DNA of 64,000 bases from positions 124,001 to 188,000 of the forward strand of contig NZ_BLTE01000004.1 of the NCBI RefSeq assembly GCF_013019105.1, read 5' to 3'. The first letter of the stretch is position 1, and each line of letters begins with the position of its first letter. The notes beneath the pieces are model-generated. The model made no database searches, was not told the origin of the DNA, and saw only the letters and a program-made list of their open reading frames with translations. The DNA comes from Fundidesulfovibrio magnetotacticus. GTDB lineage: Bacteria > Desulfobacterota > Desulfovibrionia > Desulfovibrionales > Desulfovibrionaceae. A program made the translations under genes and the position numbers. Shown here in pieces: positions 55,968 to 64,000 of the stretch.

Positions 55968-56021
55968 CCTGGGTGTTGGAGCCCCTGCGCGAGGTCCCGC
56001 GCAGGGGCTCCACCACCCAGG
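55968..56021. repeat. 24-bp near-perfect inverted repeat
   Basis: The arms 55968-55991 and 55998-56021 match at 23 of 24 positions around a 6-nt loop. The left arm begins CCTGGGTG and ends CTGCGCG. This is the strongest hairpin seen in the window. Confidence 0.75.
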
Positions 56022-56071
56022 AGCAGGAACCGACGACCTGCCCGGTGAAGCCCGCGAAGCAATTGCCGGGT

Positions 56072-56092
56072 CCAGGGGGGGCTCCCCCCTGG
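56072..56092. repeat. 9-bp inverted repeat
   Basis: CCAGGGGGG (56072-56080) pairs with CCCCCCTGG (56084-56092) around GCT. Confidence 0.6.
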
Positions 56093-56120
56093 CGGGTGCA
56101 GGGCAGCTCCCTGCCGGGGT

Positions 56121-56137
56121 TTGGGGCGGAGCCCCAA
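56121..56137. terminator. Hairpin just after the glcD-like stop codon
   Basis: TTGGGGC (56121-56127) and GCCCCAA (56131-56137) flank GGA. It sits 7 bp beyond the stop of the FAD subunit gene. No T run follows, so at most a partial terminator. Confidence 0.45.
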
Positions 56138-56144
56138 CGCCCGT

Positions 56145-57527
56145 TCAATACGCCTTGCCGGGGTTCATGATGCCGTGGGGGTCGAAGACGGCCTTGACCT
56201 GGCGCATGATGCTCACGGCTTCGGGGCCGCGCATGCGTTCGAGCCAGTCCAGCTTGGAGACGCCCACGCCGTGTTCGCCGGAGATGGTGCCTCCGAGTTC
56301 GATTGTCAAGGCGAGGACTTCCTGTTTTGCCTGGGCGGCGTGTCGGGCCTGATCCGGTTCGGAGGCGTCGTGCATGAGGCTCACGTGGAGGTTGCCGTCG
56401 CCCAGGTGCCCGAAGACCACGGGGACGAGGCCGCGGCTGCGGGCGATGTTCCGGATGCGGGCCACGGCGTTGGCCACTTGTCCGCGCGGCACGGCGATGT
56501 CGTCGGAGGCCTTGTTGGGGCCGAAGTGGAAGGCGGCCTGGCTGATCTGTCGCCTGGGGTTCCATAGCCGGTCTTCCTGGGCGGGGGTGTCGCCCTGTTC
56601 GAGGAATGCGGGGCTGTGCCGTTCCAGGGCGTTTCGCAGCCGGGCCAGGTCGGCGCGGGCGGACTCGGGGGAGCCGTCCACCTTGAAGAGCAGGGCGGAC
56701 CGGCCGCCGGCGGGCCAGGGCGCGTCGCCCAGGTGTTCCAGGGCTTCCATGGCCTCGGCGGAGAGGTATTCGAGGGCTGCGGGGAGCACGCCGGAGGCCA
56801 GGGCGTCGGCTGCGGCCAGGGGGGCCTGGTCTTCGGCTGCGAAGACGGCCAGGAGCGAGGCGCTGGCCTGGGGCAGCGGGATGAGCTTGAGGGTGGCCTG
56901 GAGCACGAAGCCCAGGGTGCCTTCCGCGCCGACGAAGAGTCGCGTGAGATCGAGCCCGGCCACGTCCTTGTGGCAGCGCGATCCGGTCCGGAGGATGGAG
57001 CCTCCGGGCAGGGCGGCGTGGAGCCCCAGTACCCAGTCGCGGGTGGTGCCGTACTTGAGGGCGCGCAGGCCTCCGGCGTTCTGGGCCAGGTTGCCGCCGA
57101 TGGTGGAGTAGGCCACGCTGGCGGGGTCCGGGGCGTAGAGGAGCCCCCGGGCGGCGCAGGCGTCGCGCAGGGCGGCCGTGATCACGCCGGGCTGAACGGT
57201 GCAGGCGAAGTCTTCGGGGGTGATCTCCAGGATGCGGTTCAGGCGCGCGGTGGCGATGACGAGGCCGCCTTCCAGAGGCAGGCACGCGCCCACGCGGTTG
57301 GTGCCCCGTCCGCGCGGGTAGACAGGGATGCGCTCCAGGTGGGCCAGGCGCAGGGTCTCGACCACCTGTTCGGGGCGCTCCGGCAGCACGGCGGCCCAGG
57401 GCTGGGCGCGGCCACGGCTGGCGTCCGCGCCGTAGACAAGGAGTTCGGCCGGGTCGGTGACCAGGGCGTCGCCGGGGTAGATGTCGCGCAAGGCGCGCAG
57501 GGCGGAGGATGACAGGAATGCTGGCAT
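56145..57527 (-). CDS. FAD-linked oxidase, GlcD/DLD type
   Basis: A 460-residue vanillyl-alcohol-oxidase-fold flavoprotein. The FAD-binding domain includes YPRGRGTNRVGACLPLEGG and YSTIGGNLAQNAGGLRALKYG. The C-terminal domain ends with VFGHLGDGNLHVSLMHD and GTISGEHGVGVSKLDWLE, typical of D-lactate/glycolate dehydrogenase subunit D. It oxidises a 2-hydroxy acid and passes electrons to the Fe-S subunit 545 bp downstream. In Desulfovibrio-type bacteria lactate is the expected substrate; glycolate is possible. ATG 57525-57527. Confidence 0.88.
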   Translation of the reverse strand: MPAFLSSSALRALRDIYPGDALVTDPAELLVYGADASRGRAQPWAAVLPERPEQVVETLRLAHLERIPVYPRGRGTNRVGACLPLEGGLVIATARLNRILEITPEDFACTVQPGVITAALRDACAARGLLYAPDPASVAYSTIGGNLAQNAGGLRALKYGTTRDWVLGLHAALPGGSILRTGSRCHKDVAGLDLTRLFVGAEGTLGFVLQATLKLIPLPQASASLLAVFAAEDQAPLAAADALASGVLPAALEYLSAEAMEALEHLGDAPWPAGGRSALLFKVDGSPESARADLARLRNALERHSPAFLEQGDTPAQEDRLWNPRRQISQAAFHFGPNKASDDIAVPRGQVANAVARIRNIARSRGLVPVVFGHLGDGNLHVSLMHDASEPDQARHAAQAKQEVLALTIELGGTISGEHGVGVSKLDWLERMRGPEAVSIMRQVKAVFDPHGIMNPGKAY

Positions 57528-57566
57528 GAGGTCTGCTCGCCGGGGTTTTGATGCGTCTTGCGCAGG

Positions 57567-59867
57567 CTAGGGAACCGTCGGGGTGGGCGGGATTGCCGTT
57601 TGTGCCGAGTTGATGAGCAGCCTGGTGAAGGCGATGCCAAGTTCCCGGCCGTCCTGAGGGGCGAAGGTCGCTTCCGGGTTGGCCGTATCATGGTTCCAGG
57701 CTTTCAGCTTGAAGCTGAGAGTGTTGATGCCTTTTACCGTGTGAAGCGTCGTTGCGGTTTCGGCAGCTGGCGCCAGCCAAGGGGTTACGCTGAGACTCTT
57801 GTGATCGGCAATTGGCGTGCCGTTGAAAAGTACAAGCACATCCTGTGCGTTGATGGGGTTTGAGAATGCGTACTCGATGTTGATGTCCCGTGGGCTTTCT
57901 TCGATGAGGCGAATTGTTGCTTCCGGTCCCATGGTCCAGCGGTAAGAGACGCCGTCGGATGTCTCTATATCGCCGATGCCGGATTCGGAGGTTTCCAGGG
58001 TTGAAGAGACGAAGTGCTCGCTGTTTATGGTGTTGGCATAAATCCGGATGTTCTTGATGCCAAGGACCGTGTTGTCGATGTTCATGTACCCAGGGTGCGT
58101 AGATTTCCGTTCCATAAAAAAGCGGAGTGTGAGGATGTCCTGGCTGTGGTTGCGTATGAACGCAACAGCTCGACCTGAGTCGTCGAATTGAAGCTTGGCG
58201 TCGTAGAACGATGCGCCGTCAAAACTGTACTCGGCGCGAAGGATGTCCTTCTCGGGGTACTGGCAGGATGATTGAACTTGTACTTTGAAGAATACGTCGT
58301 CGGTTGTCTTTGGCATTGATACGCTGTAGTCGAAGTGTGACAAGGTGTCGTTTGCATGAGGTATGATTGTGAATCCGAATGTTAGTAATATGTTGATGTT
58401 GCGAATGTTTGTCGTTCTTTCGAGAAATGATAACGGTTCTGCTGTGAGCGTCAAGGACTTTGGGAACGATGTCATGGAGTCCTGAATGTGTTGCACAGGG
58501 ATTGTGTAGATGTGGCCCCATGGGAAGGCATCATCGCTGGCGGAGGGGTATTTCTTGAGGAATTCATTTTCGTTGGATGCAAGGTGCGAGAAGTCTCCAA
58601 AAGTAATGATGCGAAACTTGTCGATGTTATGGTGTGTTGTGAGAAATACGTTGCTGAAAAGAGTTTTGCCCGATCCCGAGGCGTACCATTGGGCAGCATC
58701 CAGCCAACTGCTGTCTGTGGGCACGGGGAGAATATTTTGGTCGGTCTCCACGAGCGATTCGGCGACCTGTTTGTACGTTCCCGTGTGGCTGTCCATGGAG
58801 TAATACCTGTTGCCTGTTATTGTGGTGTAGATTATGGCAATGTATGCAATGGCCAAGGTTGCCATGCAGAATCTGATGTGGCCTATAATGTTGTAAAGTC
58901 CATTTGCGATGATGATGATTGCAGGGGCCATGAGGAAGGTGAGGTGCCACGCGTTGAAGTAGGAGCTGTAGCGGATGATTGCGAGCGGGATGGCTGGAAC
59001 TGTGCAGTATAGGGCGAGAAGTGCCGTTCTCTTTCTTGCCTCTCCAGGGGTGAGAAATGCGCATGCCGCGAGCGGGATCAGAATCAATGAAATCCATGGA
59101 GTTGTCCACGGCAAGATATTCTCTGGAATTAGTTCGAAATACCGTACAATGGTATCCAGTGGATTGCCGGGTGTGCCTGTGGAATATTTTCCAAGAAGAA
59201 AGAGTGCCGTTGGTATGTATGCCAGTGAAACGATCGCGGAGAACCATAGTCCGCGTTTGAAGCAGTTTGAATTGCGTTCAAGCAGGCAGGAAACAAGGAC
59301 TATGCAGCATTGCGCTCCAATGATGAGCACGGTCAGGAATTGCAACGGGGCAAAGAGACAGTTTGTGATGAAAGTTAGGGCAATCCAACGACGTTTATGT
59401 TCGTCAATGAACCGGAACGTCCAGTAGATCGAGAATGTCGAGAGAAGAATGATGAGCGAGTAGGGCCGAACTTCGCGTGATAGGAGGATATGGAGGCTGT
59501 TTATGGAGAGAATGCCTACCGATATGACTGCAACGCGATCGCCATAGAGTTTCCTGGCAAGGAAGAAGATGGCCGCGATGGAGAGTATGCCTGCCAAGGC
59601 AGAAGGAAGGCGCAGGACGAAATCGTTTGTTCCAAAAGACATCATGGCCTTGATAAACAAATGGTAATACGGCGGGTGCGTGTCGATGCCGGTCGTTGCG
59701 CGTTCTATGATGTAGCGAGCGTCATGTTTTGCTGCCAGCGGAACAACGATTTCGTCGAGCCACATCGAAGGAACATCAAGAGCATGCAGGCGCATTGCAG
59801 CCGCGGCGAGGATCATGAATGCAAGAAGCACAATCGATTTAGCGCCGACTTTGTTGGGGTGGCTCAT
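57567..59867 (-). CDS. GT39-type (PMT/ArnT-like) membrane glycosyltransferase, low GC
   Basis: A 766-residue protein. Residues 1 to about 420 hold roughly ten hydrophobic segments. The first external loop carries the acidic pair Asp38-Glu39 (MWLDEIVVP), the catalytic hallmark of the GT-C/ArnT-PMT group that uses polyprenyl-phosphate sugars. The C-terminal half is a soluble beta-rich domain with no recognised family. The gene has markedly lower GC and many codons that its neighbours avoid (ATA, AAT, TTT), so it is probably foreign. It would glycosylate a lipid or envelope polymer outside the inner membrane. ATG 59865-59867. Confidence 0.82.
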   Translation of the reverse strand: MSHPNKVGAKSIVLLAFMILAAAAMRLHALDVPSMWLDEIVVPLAAKHDARYIIERATTGIDTHPPYYHLFIKAMMSFGTNDFVLRLPSALAGILSIAAIFFLARKLYGDRVAVISVGILSINSLHILLSREVRPYSLIILLSTFSIYWTFRFIDEHKRRWIALTFITNCLFAPLQFLTVLIIGAQCCIVLVSCLLERNSNCFKRGLWFSAIVSLAYIPTALFLLGKYSTGTPGNPLDTIVRYFELIPENILPWTTPWISLILIPLAACAFLTPGEARKRTALLALYCTVPAIPLAIIRYSSYFNAWHLTFLMAPAIIIIANGLYNIIGHIRFCMATLAIAYIAIIYTTITGNRYYSMDSHTGTYKQVAESLVETDQNILPVPTDSSWLDAAQWYASGSGKTLFSNVFLTTHHNIDKFRIITFGDFSHLASNENEFLKKYPSASDDAFPWGHIYTIPVQHIQDSMTSFPKSLTLTAEPLSFLERTTNIRNINILLTFGFTIIPHANDTLSHFDYSVSMPKTTDDVFFKVQVQSSCQYPEKDILRAEYSFDGASFYDAKLQFDDSGRAVAFIRNHSQDILTLRFFMERKSTHPGYMNIDNTVLGIKNIRIYANTINSEHFVSSTLETSESGIGDIETSDGVSYRWTMGPEATIRLIEESPRDINIEYAFSNPINAQDVLVLFNGTPIADHKSLSVTPWLAPAAETATTLHTVKGINTLSFKLKAWNHDTANPEATFAPQDGRELGIAFTRLLINSAQTAIPPTPTVP

Positions 59868-59906
59868 GTAAAGCGTGTTCCGTAAGGATGGAGTTTGAAG
59901 AGAGCT

Positions 59907-61244
59907 TCAGGAGAGCATGTAGCGCAGGGCGTAGCCGAAGGAGGGATAGGCCCACGCGATGTCCATGATCTCGCTCTGCCGCAGCCCCAGGCGCATGACG
60001 AGCATGGCCTGGTTGGCCACTTCGGCGGCGGCCTCGCCCAGGTAGGCGATTCCCAGGAGGCGTCCGCCGTCGGGTTCCAGCAGGAGCTTGTAGCCGGAGC
60101 GGCGGATGCCCAGGCGGGTGAGTTCGGGCCATGTGAGGTCCCGGGCCTGCCTCACCTCGAAGGGGACGCCCGCCGCGCGGGCCTGGGCCTCGGTGAGCCC
60201 CACGGCGGCCAGGGGCGGGTGGGTGAAGACGCAGCTGGGCACGAGGGAGTGGTCGGGCCGGACGTGGTCGCCCTCCAGGATGTTGGCGGCCACGGCCTTG
60301 GCCTCCATGACGGCCGTGGGGGTGAGCTGGGCGATGCCCGCGGCGTCCCCGGCGGCGTAGACCTTGGGGTTGGTGGTCTTGAGGAAGGGGTCCAGGACGA
60401 GGCGGCCGTTGCGGGACTCGATGCCTGCGGCGTCGAGGTCCAGCCCGTCCAGGTCCGGCACGCGCCCCGAGCCGTTGACCACCAGGTCCGCTTCGAGCGT
60501 CGCGCCGTTCTCCAGGCGCACGGCCAGTCCCGAGGCGGTCCGTTCGACGCGGCGCGGCGGCGCGCCGGTGAGGATCTCCACGCCCAGTTCCCGGGAGGCT
60601 TCCAGGAGGGCTTCCACCATCTCGGGCTCGAAGCGGCGCAGGAGCCGGTCGCCCCGGGCGGCAACGGTGACCCTGGCCCCTGCGATGGCCGCGATCTGGG
60701 CGAACTCCAAGGCGATGTACCCGCCGCCCAGGAAGAGGATGCGCCCGGGCAGCTCCTTGAGGTTCAGGAAGTCGTCGCTGGTGGCCAGGAGCTCCGCGCC
60801 GGGGATGTCCAGGGCGTGGGGCCGCGAGCCGGTGGCCAGCAGGATGTGCCCTGCGCTCAGCTCCTGGCCGTCCACCAGCAGGGTTTCCGTTCCGGTGAAG
60901 CGGGCGCGGCCGTGGTAGAGGTCGATGCCGGCCATTTCCAGCGAGGCTTCGGCGCGGGGGGGCACGGAGTCCACATAGGACTGCTTGAGCGCCGCCAGCT
61001 CCGGCCAGCTGACGGAGAGCTGGCCGCGCACCCCGTTGCGGCGGCCCATCTCGCGGGCGCGGGCAACGGCGTGGGCGGTCTCGGCGAGCACCTTCTTGGG
61101 CTCGCAGCCGCGCAGGGCGCAGGTGCCGCCGAAGTCCCCGCCTTCGGCCAGGGCCACGGAGCGTCCGGCTTTGACCAGGATGCGGGCGGCGGTGGCCCCG
61201 GCCGCGCCGGAGCCGATGACGAGCACGTCGTAGGATGGGGACAT
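59907..61244 (-). CDS. Pyridine-nucleotide disulfide-family flavoprotein, atypical C-terminus
   Basis: A 445-residue FAD- and NAD(P)-binding protein. It has the FAD-binding start YDVLVIGSGAAGATAA and the redox pair Cys42-Cys47 (GGTCALRGCEPKK), as in glutathione and mercuric reductases, plus VNGSGRVPDLDGLDL and the FAD-contact YAAGDAAGIAQLTP. The C-terminal His-Glu dyad (HPTxxE) that activates the thiol is replaced by AYPSFGYALRYMLS. It probably uses the disulfide pair in some other way or acts as a different NAD(P)H oxidoreductase. Monocistronic; start ATG 61242-61244 with GGAGG nearby. Confidence 0.8.
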   Translation of the reverse strand: MSPSYDVLVIGSGAAGATAARILVKAGRSVALAEGGDFGGTCALRGCEPKKVLAETAHAVARAREMGRRNGVRGQLSVSWPELAALKQSYVDSVPPRAEASLEMAGIDLYHGRARFTGTETLLVDGQELSAGHILLATGSRPHALDIPGAELLATSDDFLNLKELPGRILFLGGGYIALEFAQIAAIAGARVTVAARGDRLLRRFEPEMVEALLEASRELGVEILTGAPPRRVERTASGLAVRLENGATLEADLVVNGSGRVPDLDGLDLDAAGIESRNGRLVLDPFLKTTNPKVYAAGDAAGIAQLTPTAVMEAKAVAANILEGDHVRPDHSLVPSCVFTHPPLAAVGLTEAQARAAGVPFEVRQARDLTWPELTRLGIRRSGYKLLLEPDGGRLLGIAYLGEAAAEVANQAMLVMRLGLRQSEIMDIAWAYPSFGYALRYMLS

Positions 61245-61372
61245 GGTTCCTCCCGTGGGGCCGTTTCGCTGTCCGGTCTACGCCAGGAAGGAGTGCCGGA
61301 CAAGGGCGTCGCGAGGCTTGCCCTGAGGGGCGTGTCGAGGTATTGGTCTGAAACGGTCTGTAAATCTTCTGT

Positions 61373-62194
61373 ATGGTGATGCCAATGAGCGGTGGGACGG
61401 CGAAATCCGTCAAGGAGGACATCTCCAGGGCGGTCGGTTACGCGAGGCGATTCATGGCTATCAAGGCGTTGAACTCCGCGAGCAGCGCCTTCGAGGCCTA
61501 TTCAACAAGCACCAGCATCATGGGCCGGGCCAAGTTCGAGTTGGAGGTGCTGCTCCTGGACATGCTGCGCGAACTGGAGCTGGTGCCCGACATCAAGGCC
61601 CAGCTGCGCGGTGGGCTCAAGTTCCGGAAGGGCGACGAGCAGCTCTTCGCCAAGGCCCTGGCGGCCCTGGCCCAGCACCTGGAGCATATGGATAAGAGCG
61701 CCAAGGATGCGGCCCTCCAGGACAAGCTTTCGCGCATCGAGCAGGCCTTCGACAAGGCCCGCGAGGCCCTGCGGGAGAAGAACCTGCCCACGGCGCGGCG
61801 CGTGCTCAACACCGTGTGCGAACGCTACCCCGACGAGAAGGGCATCTTCACCCGCGCGGCCAAGATGCTGGCCGAGGCGGGGCTGCAGTCCGACGTGATC
61901 CCCTTCGCGGAAAAGGCCATGGAGATCGACCTCAAGGACGCCCAGGCCTATGGCCTGGCCGTGGAGGCCTGCCGCCAGATCGGCGAGCTGCCCAAGGCCG
62001 AGACCATCCTGCGCGAGGCCCTGAAGGCCTTCGGCGCGCATCCGAAAACCTACGTTTCCCTGGCCAAGGTGCTCTACCAGATGGGTCGCTGGGACCAGGC
62101 CTACGACGCCGCCCGCTCCGCCCAGGACCGCGACCCAAACCTCGCGGAGGCCCGCGAGATCGTGGAACTCACCGAGAAACGGGTGATGGGCTAG
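61373..62194 (+). CDS. TPR-repeat protein
   Basis: A 273-residue soluble protein. The N-terminal 130 residues are helical and charged. The C-terminal half carries several tetratricopeptide-type units (LREKNLPTARRVLNTVCERYP, AQAYGLAVEACRQIGELPKA, VSLAKVLYQMGRWDQAYDAA). It likely serves as a protein-interaction scaffold; its partners are unknown. There are three possible ATGs (61373, 61379, 61385); none has a strong ribosome site, and 61385 is best placed relative to GGTGA. Confidence 0.75.
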   Translation: MVMPMSGGTAKSVKEDISRAVGYARRFMAIKALNSASSAFEAYSTSTSIMGRAKFELEVLLLDMLRELELVPDIKAQLRGGLKFRKGDEQLFAKALAALAQHLEHMDKSAKDAALQDKLSRIEQAFDKAREALREKNLPTARRVLNTVCERYPDEKGIFTRAAKMLAEAGLQSDVIPFAEKAMEIDLKDAQAYGLAVEACRQIGELPKAETILREALKAFGAHPKTYVSLAKVLYQMGRWDQAYDAARSAQDRDPNLAEAREIVELTEKRVMG

Positions 62195-62254
62195 CGGCGC
62201 CTCGCGCCCAGGCGTTGCCCGCGTCGTGCGCATCCGCCCGGGCAGCGGGTTGAG

Positions 62255-63040
62255 CTAGCGCACCAGCCTTTTGCGCATGCCCCGCACCGCCAGGGGGTAG
62301 AACACCGCCGCCACGCCCGCCAGGTAGAGGGCGCTCCAGAGCACGCCCGGGCCGGTCATGCCCAGGCTGGCGGCGCGGCAGGCGCGCGTCAGGTGGTAGA
62401 GCGGCAGGAACTCCGCCAGCCCCGAGGCCCAGGCGGGCAGCCCGTCCACCGGGAAGAACGCCCCCGAGAAGAGGAACATGGGCGTCACGAAGAGGAAGAT
62501 GGGCAGGTTGAACATCTCGATGGTGGGCGTGAGCGCGGTGATCCACATGGCCACGCAGGCGAAGGCCAGCCCGCCCAGCGCCGAGAGCGGCACGAGCAGA
62601 AGCCCCTGTGGCAGGTCGATGAGCCCGAAGGCCGCGATCACCGGGCCCATCACCAGGGTCCCGGCCACGGCCTTGGTGGCCCCCCAGAGAATCTCCGCCG
62701 TGATCACGTCCTCCAGGGAGAGCGGCGTGGCCAGCATGGCGTCGAACGTCTTCTGATAGTACATGCGCACGAACGAGGCGTAGGTGTTCTCGTAGAAGGA
62801 TTGCCACATCACCGAGGCCGCCACCAGGCCCGGGGCCACGTAGGCCGTGTAGCCCACCTCCACGCCGTTCACGCGCACCGCGCCCACCATGGACCCCAGC
62901 CCGGCCCCGAAGGCCAGGATGTACAGGGCGGGCTCGGCCAGGGGGGGGATGAAGTTCACCTGCCAGGTGCGCAGGTACACCAACAGGTTGCGCCGCCAGA
63001 CGCGCCACAGACGCCAGGAAAGATTCTCGAAGGGGCTCAT
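62255..63040 (-). CDS. ABC-2 type exporter permease (NodJ-like)
   Basis: A 261-residue inner-membrane permease with six hydrophobic segments. The family segment FGAGLGSMVGAVRVNGVEVGYTAYVAPG, seen here in parts, and FLFSGAFFPVDGLPAW are typical of NodJ/DrrB-type ABC-2 permeases. Its ATG overlaps the ATPase stop by four bases. Such pairs export lipids, polysaccharide fragments or drugs; no rhizobial nod context exists here, so Nod-factor export is not implied. Confidence 0.87.
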   Translation of the reverse strand: MSPFENLSWRLWRVWRRNLLVYLRTWQVNFIPPLAEPALYILAFGAGLGSMVGAVRVNGVEVGYTAYVAPGLVAASVMWQSFYENTYASFVRMYYQKTFDAMLATPLSLEDVITAEILWGATKAVAGTLVMGPVIAAFGLIDLPQGLLLVPLSALGGLAFACVAMWITALTPTIEMFNLPIFLFVTPMFLFSGAFFPVDGLPAWASGLAEFLPLYHLTRACRAASLGMTGPGVLWSALYLAGVAAVFYPLAVRGMRKRLVR

Positions 63041-63945
63041 TCGCGCAGGTCCCTCCCGGTGAGGCGCAGGAACACGTCTTCCAGCGAAGAGGGCCGGGCC
63101 AGGGACTGCCCCGGGGGCAGGGCGCGGCGCAGAGTCTCCAGCTCCTCGAAGCCGTCGGCGAACACCAGCAGCCTGCGGCCGAAGTCTTCCACATCGAAGC
63201 CCGAGGCCTCCACCATGGCCCGGGCGCGTTCCTCGGGGTCCACCAGTTCCAGCACGGCCCGCCCGGCGTGGGAGGCCACGATGTCCGCCGGAGCGCCGCC
63301 GGTGAGGGCCTTGCCGTGGTCCATGATGAGCAGGTCGTCGCAGAGCGTGGCGGCTTCTTCCAGGTAGTGCGTGGTCAGAAGGATGGTCAGGCCCTTTTCG
63401 CGCAGGTCGCGCAGGCGGTCCCAGAGCAGGTGGCGCGACTGGGGGTCGAGCCCGGTGGTGGGCTCGTCCAGGATCAGCAGTTCGGGCTCGTTCACCAGGG
63501 AGCGCGCCAGCATGAGGCGGCGGGCCATGCCTCCGGAGAGGTCGCGCACGTCGGCGTCGGCCTTGGCCTCCAGGGCGAAGAAGGCGAGCAGCTCGTCGGC
63601 GCGGCGCTTGGCCTCGCGGCCGGGCACGGCGAAGTAGCCTGCGAACACCAGCAGGTTCTGGCGCACGGTGAGGTCCGGGTCCAGGGCGTTGTCCTGCTGG
63701 CAGACGCCCAGGCGGGCGCGGACGGCGCGCCAGTGCCGGGCCACGTCCTGGCCGAAGACTCGCAGCTCGCCACCGGTGCGGGGCGAGAAGCCGTAGATCA
63801 TGCGGATGGTGGAGGTCTTGCCCGCGCCGTTGGGGCCTAGCAGGCCGAAGATGCGGCCTTTTTCCACGCGCAGGTCCAGGCCGTCCACGGCCTTGAACCC
63901 GGCGAAGTGTTTGCGCAGGCCCACGGCCTCGACGACAGCGTTCAT
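63037..63945 (-). CDS. ABC-2 exporter ATPase (NodI-like)
   Basis: A 302-residue ATPase. Walker A is GPNGAGKTSTIRM, the signature is LSGGMARRLMLA, and Walker B is LLILDEPTTGLDPQ, the form used by drug and polysaccharide exporters of the DrrA/NodI type. A C-terminal extension of about 60 residues contacts the permease partner. Start ATG 63943-63945, with the next gene beyond the window. Confidence 0.88.
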   Translation of the reverse strand: MNAVVEAVGLRKHFAGFKAVDGLDLRVEKGRIFGLLGPNGAGKTSTIRMIYGFSPRTGGELRVFGQDVARHWRAVRARLGVCQQDNALDPDLTVRQNLLVFAGYFAVPGREAKRRADELLAFFALEAKADADVRDLSGGMARRLMLARSLVNEPELLILDEPTTGLDPQSRHLLWDRLRDLREKGLTILLTTHYLEEAATLCDDLLIMDHGKALTGGAPADIVASHAGRAVLELVDPEERARAMVEASGFDVEDFGRRLLVFADGFEELETLRRALPPGQSLARPSSLEDVFLRLTGRDLRE

Positions 63946-64000
63946 GAAGGGGCTTCTACAGGATCAAGGGGCGTCGCGCCAGACCCCGGCGGCCCGCTCA

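Larger units (their letters stand above)
55600..56144. other. Palindrome-rich intergenic region between FAD and Fe-S subunit genes
   Basis: The 545 bp between two genes of one enzyme contain at least four strong inverted repeats and no gene. They are 55763-55800, 55968-56021, 56072-56092 and 56121-56137. A further 19-bp sequence starting GCTTCGCGGGCTTCACC (55699-55717) recurs in inverse at 56042-56060. The hairpins suggest mRNA processing, termination signals, or a cluster of dispersed REP-like elements. Confidence 0.7.

Noticed and set aside
62255-63945. Nodulation-factor export (NodIJ)
   Set aside because: The pair matches the ABC-2 family to which NodIJ belong, but there are no other nod genes and the organism is not rhizobial; a general exporter is the sound call.

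Overview
The window is high-GC DNA from a bacterium that looks like a Desulfovibrionales-type deltaproteobacterium (Desulfovibrio or Fundidesulfovibrio relatives). That is an inference from gene content: aldehyde:ferredoxin oxidoreductase, a bacteriohemerythrin, several sigma-54 regulators, GlcD/GlcF-like lactate or glycolate oxidase subunits, split [4Fe-4S] fumarase or tartrate dehydratase, and abundant chemosensory proteins. No rRNA gene is present. There is one tRNA, tRNA-Leu(UAA), and no CRISPR array or intact insertion sequence was seen.

Layout. 1-5949: a partial sigma-54 regulator (PrpR_N plus PAS) diverges from an operon of a DASS carboxylate transporter, malate dehydrogenase, two-subunit fumarase/tartrate dehydratase and a tartrate/D-malate dehydrogenase. 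Between them lie a sigma-54 promoter candidate and two direct repeats that look like activator sites. 6146-7815: an XRE-ImmA/IrrE protease overlapping a PIN-like DUF4411 protein, probably a toxin-antitoxin-like module. 7864-14874: a PhnA-domain protein, an MCP-STAS-CheA chemosensory operon, a small secreted Cys/His protein, an MBL-fold hydrolase and a bacteriohemerythrin. 14921-25166: a PAS-sigma-54 regulator followed on the same strand by a complete Liv-type ABC importer, an iron alcohol dehydrogenase and a tungsten/molybdenum AOR, which together read as an uptake and oxidation pathway for an alcohol- or aldehyde-yielding substrate. 25302-30411: a Ugp-type glycerol-3-phosphate (or glycerophosphodiester) importer with an HD-domain hydrolase at its end.

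31144-41022: tRNA-Leu, an AlkP-superfamily phosphodiesterase, a UvrD/PcrA helicase, a membrane HAMP-PP2C phosphatase with a small Cys-rich partner, a VanX-like dipeptidase, a flavin-type oxidase, the rRNA methyltransferase RlmD, and a SPOR protein. 41150-51416: an orphan type VI secretion spike island of two VgrGs, a DUF2169-pentapeptide fusion, a second pentapeptide protein, DUF3540 and a PAAR-like DUF4150 protein. 51900-63945: SecA, GlcF- and GlcD-like subunits separated by a palindrome-rich intergenic region, a low-GC GT39-type membrane glycosyltransferase, a divergent disulfide-oxidoreductase-family flavoprotein, a TPR protein and a NodIJ-type ABC exporter.

The most unusual material is in the secretion island. 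The second VgrG ends in seventeen tandem heptads of Asn/Gln followed by two aliphatic residues. The first VgrG carries two hydrophobic segments and three 17-residue repeats. The presumed cargo adaptor (DUF2169) is fused through proline-rich linkers to a long pentapeptide-repeat domain. No structural T6SS genes (TssB, TssC, TssM and so on) are in view, so the island must rely on a machine encoded elsewhere or serve a related contractile system.
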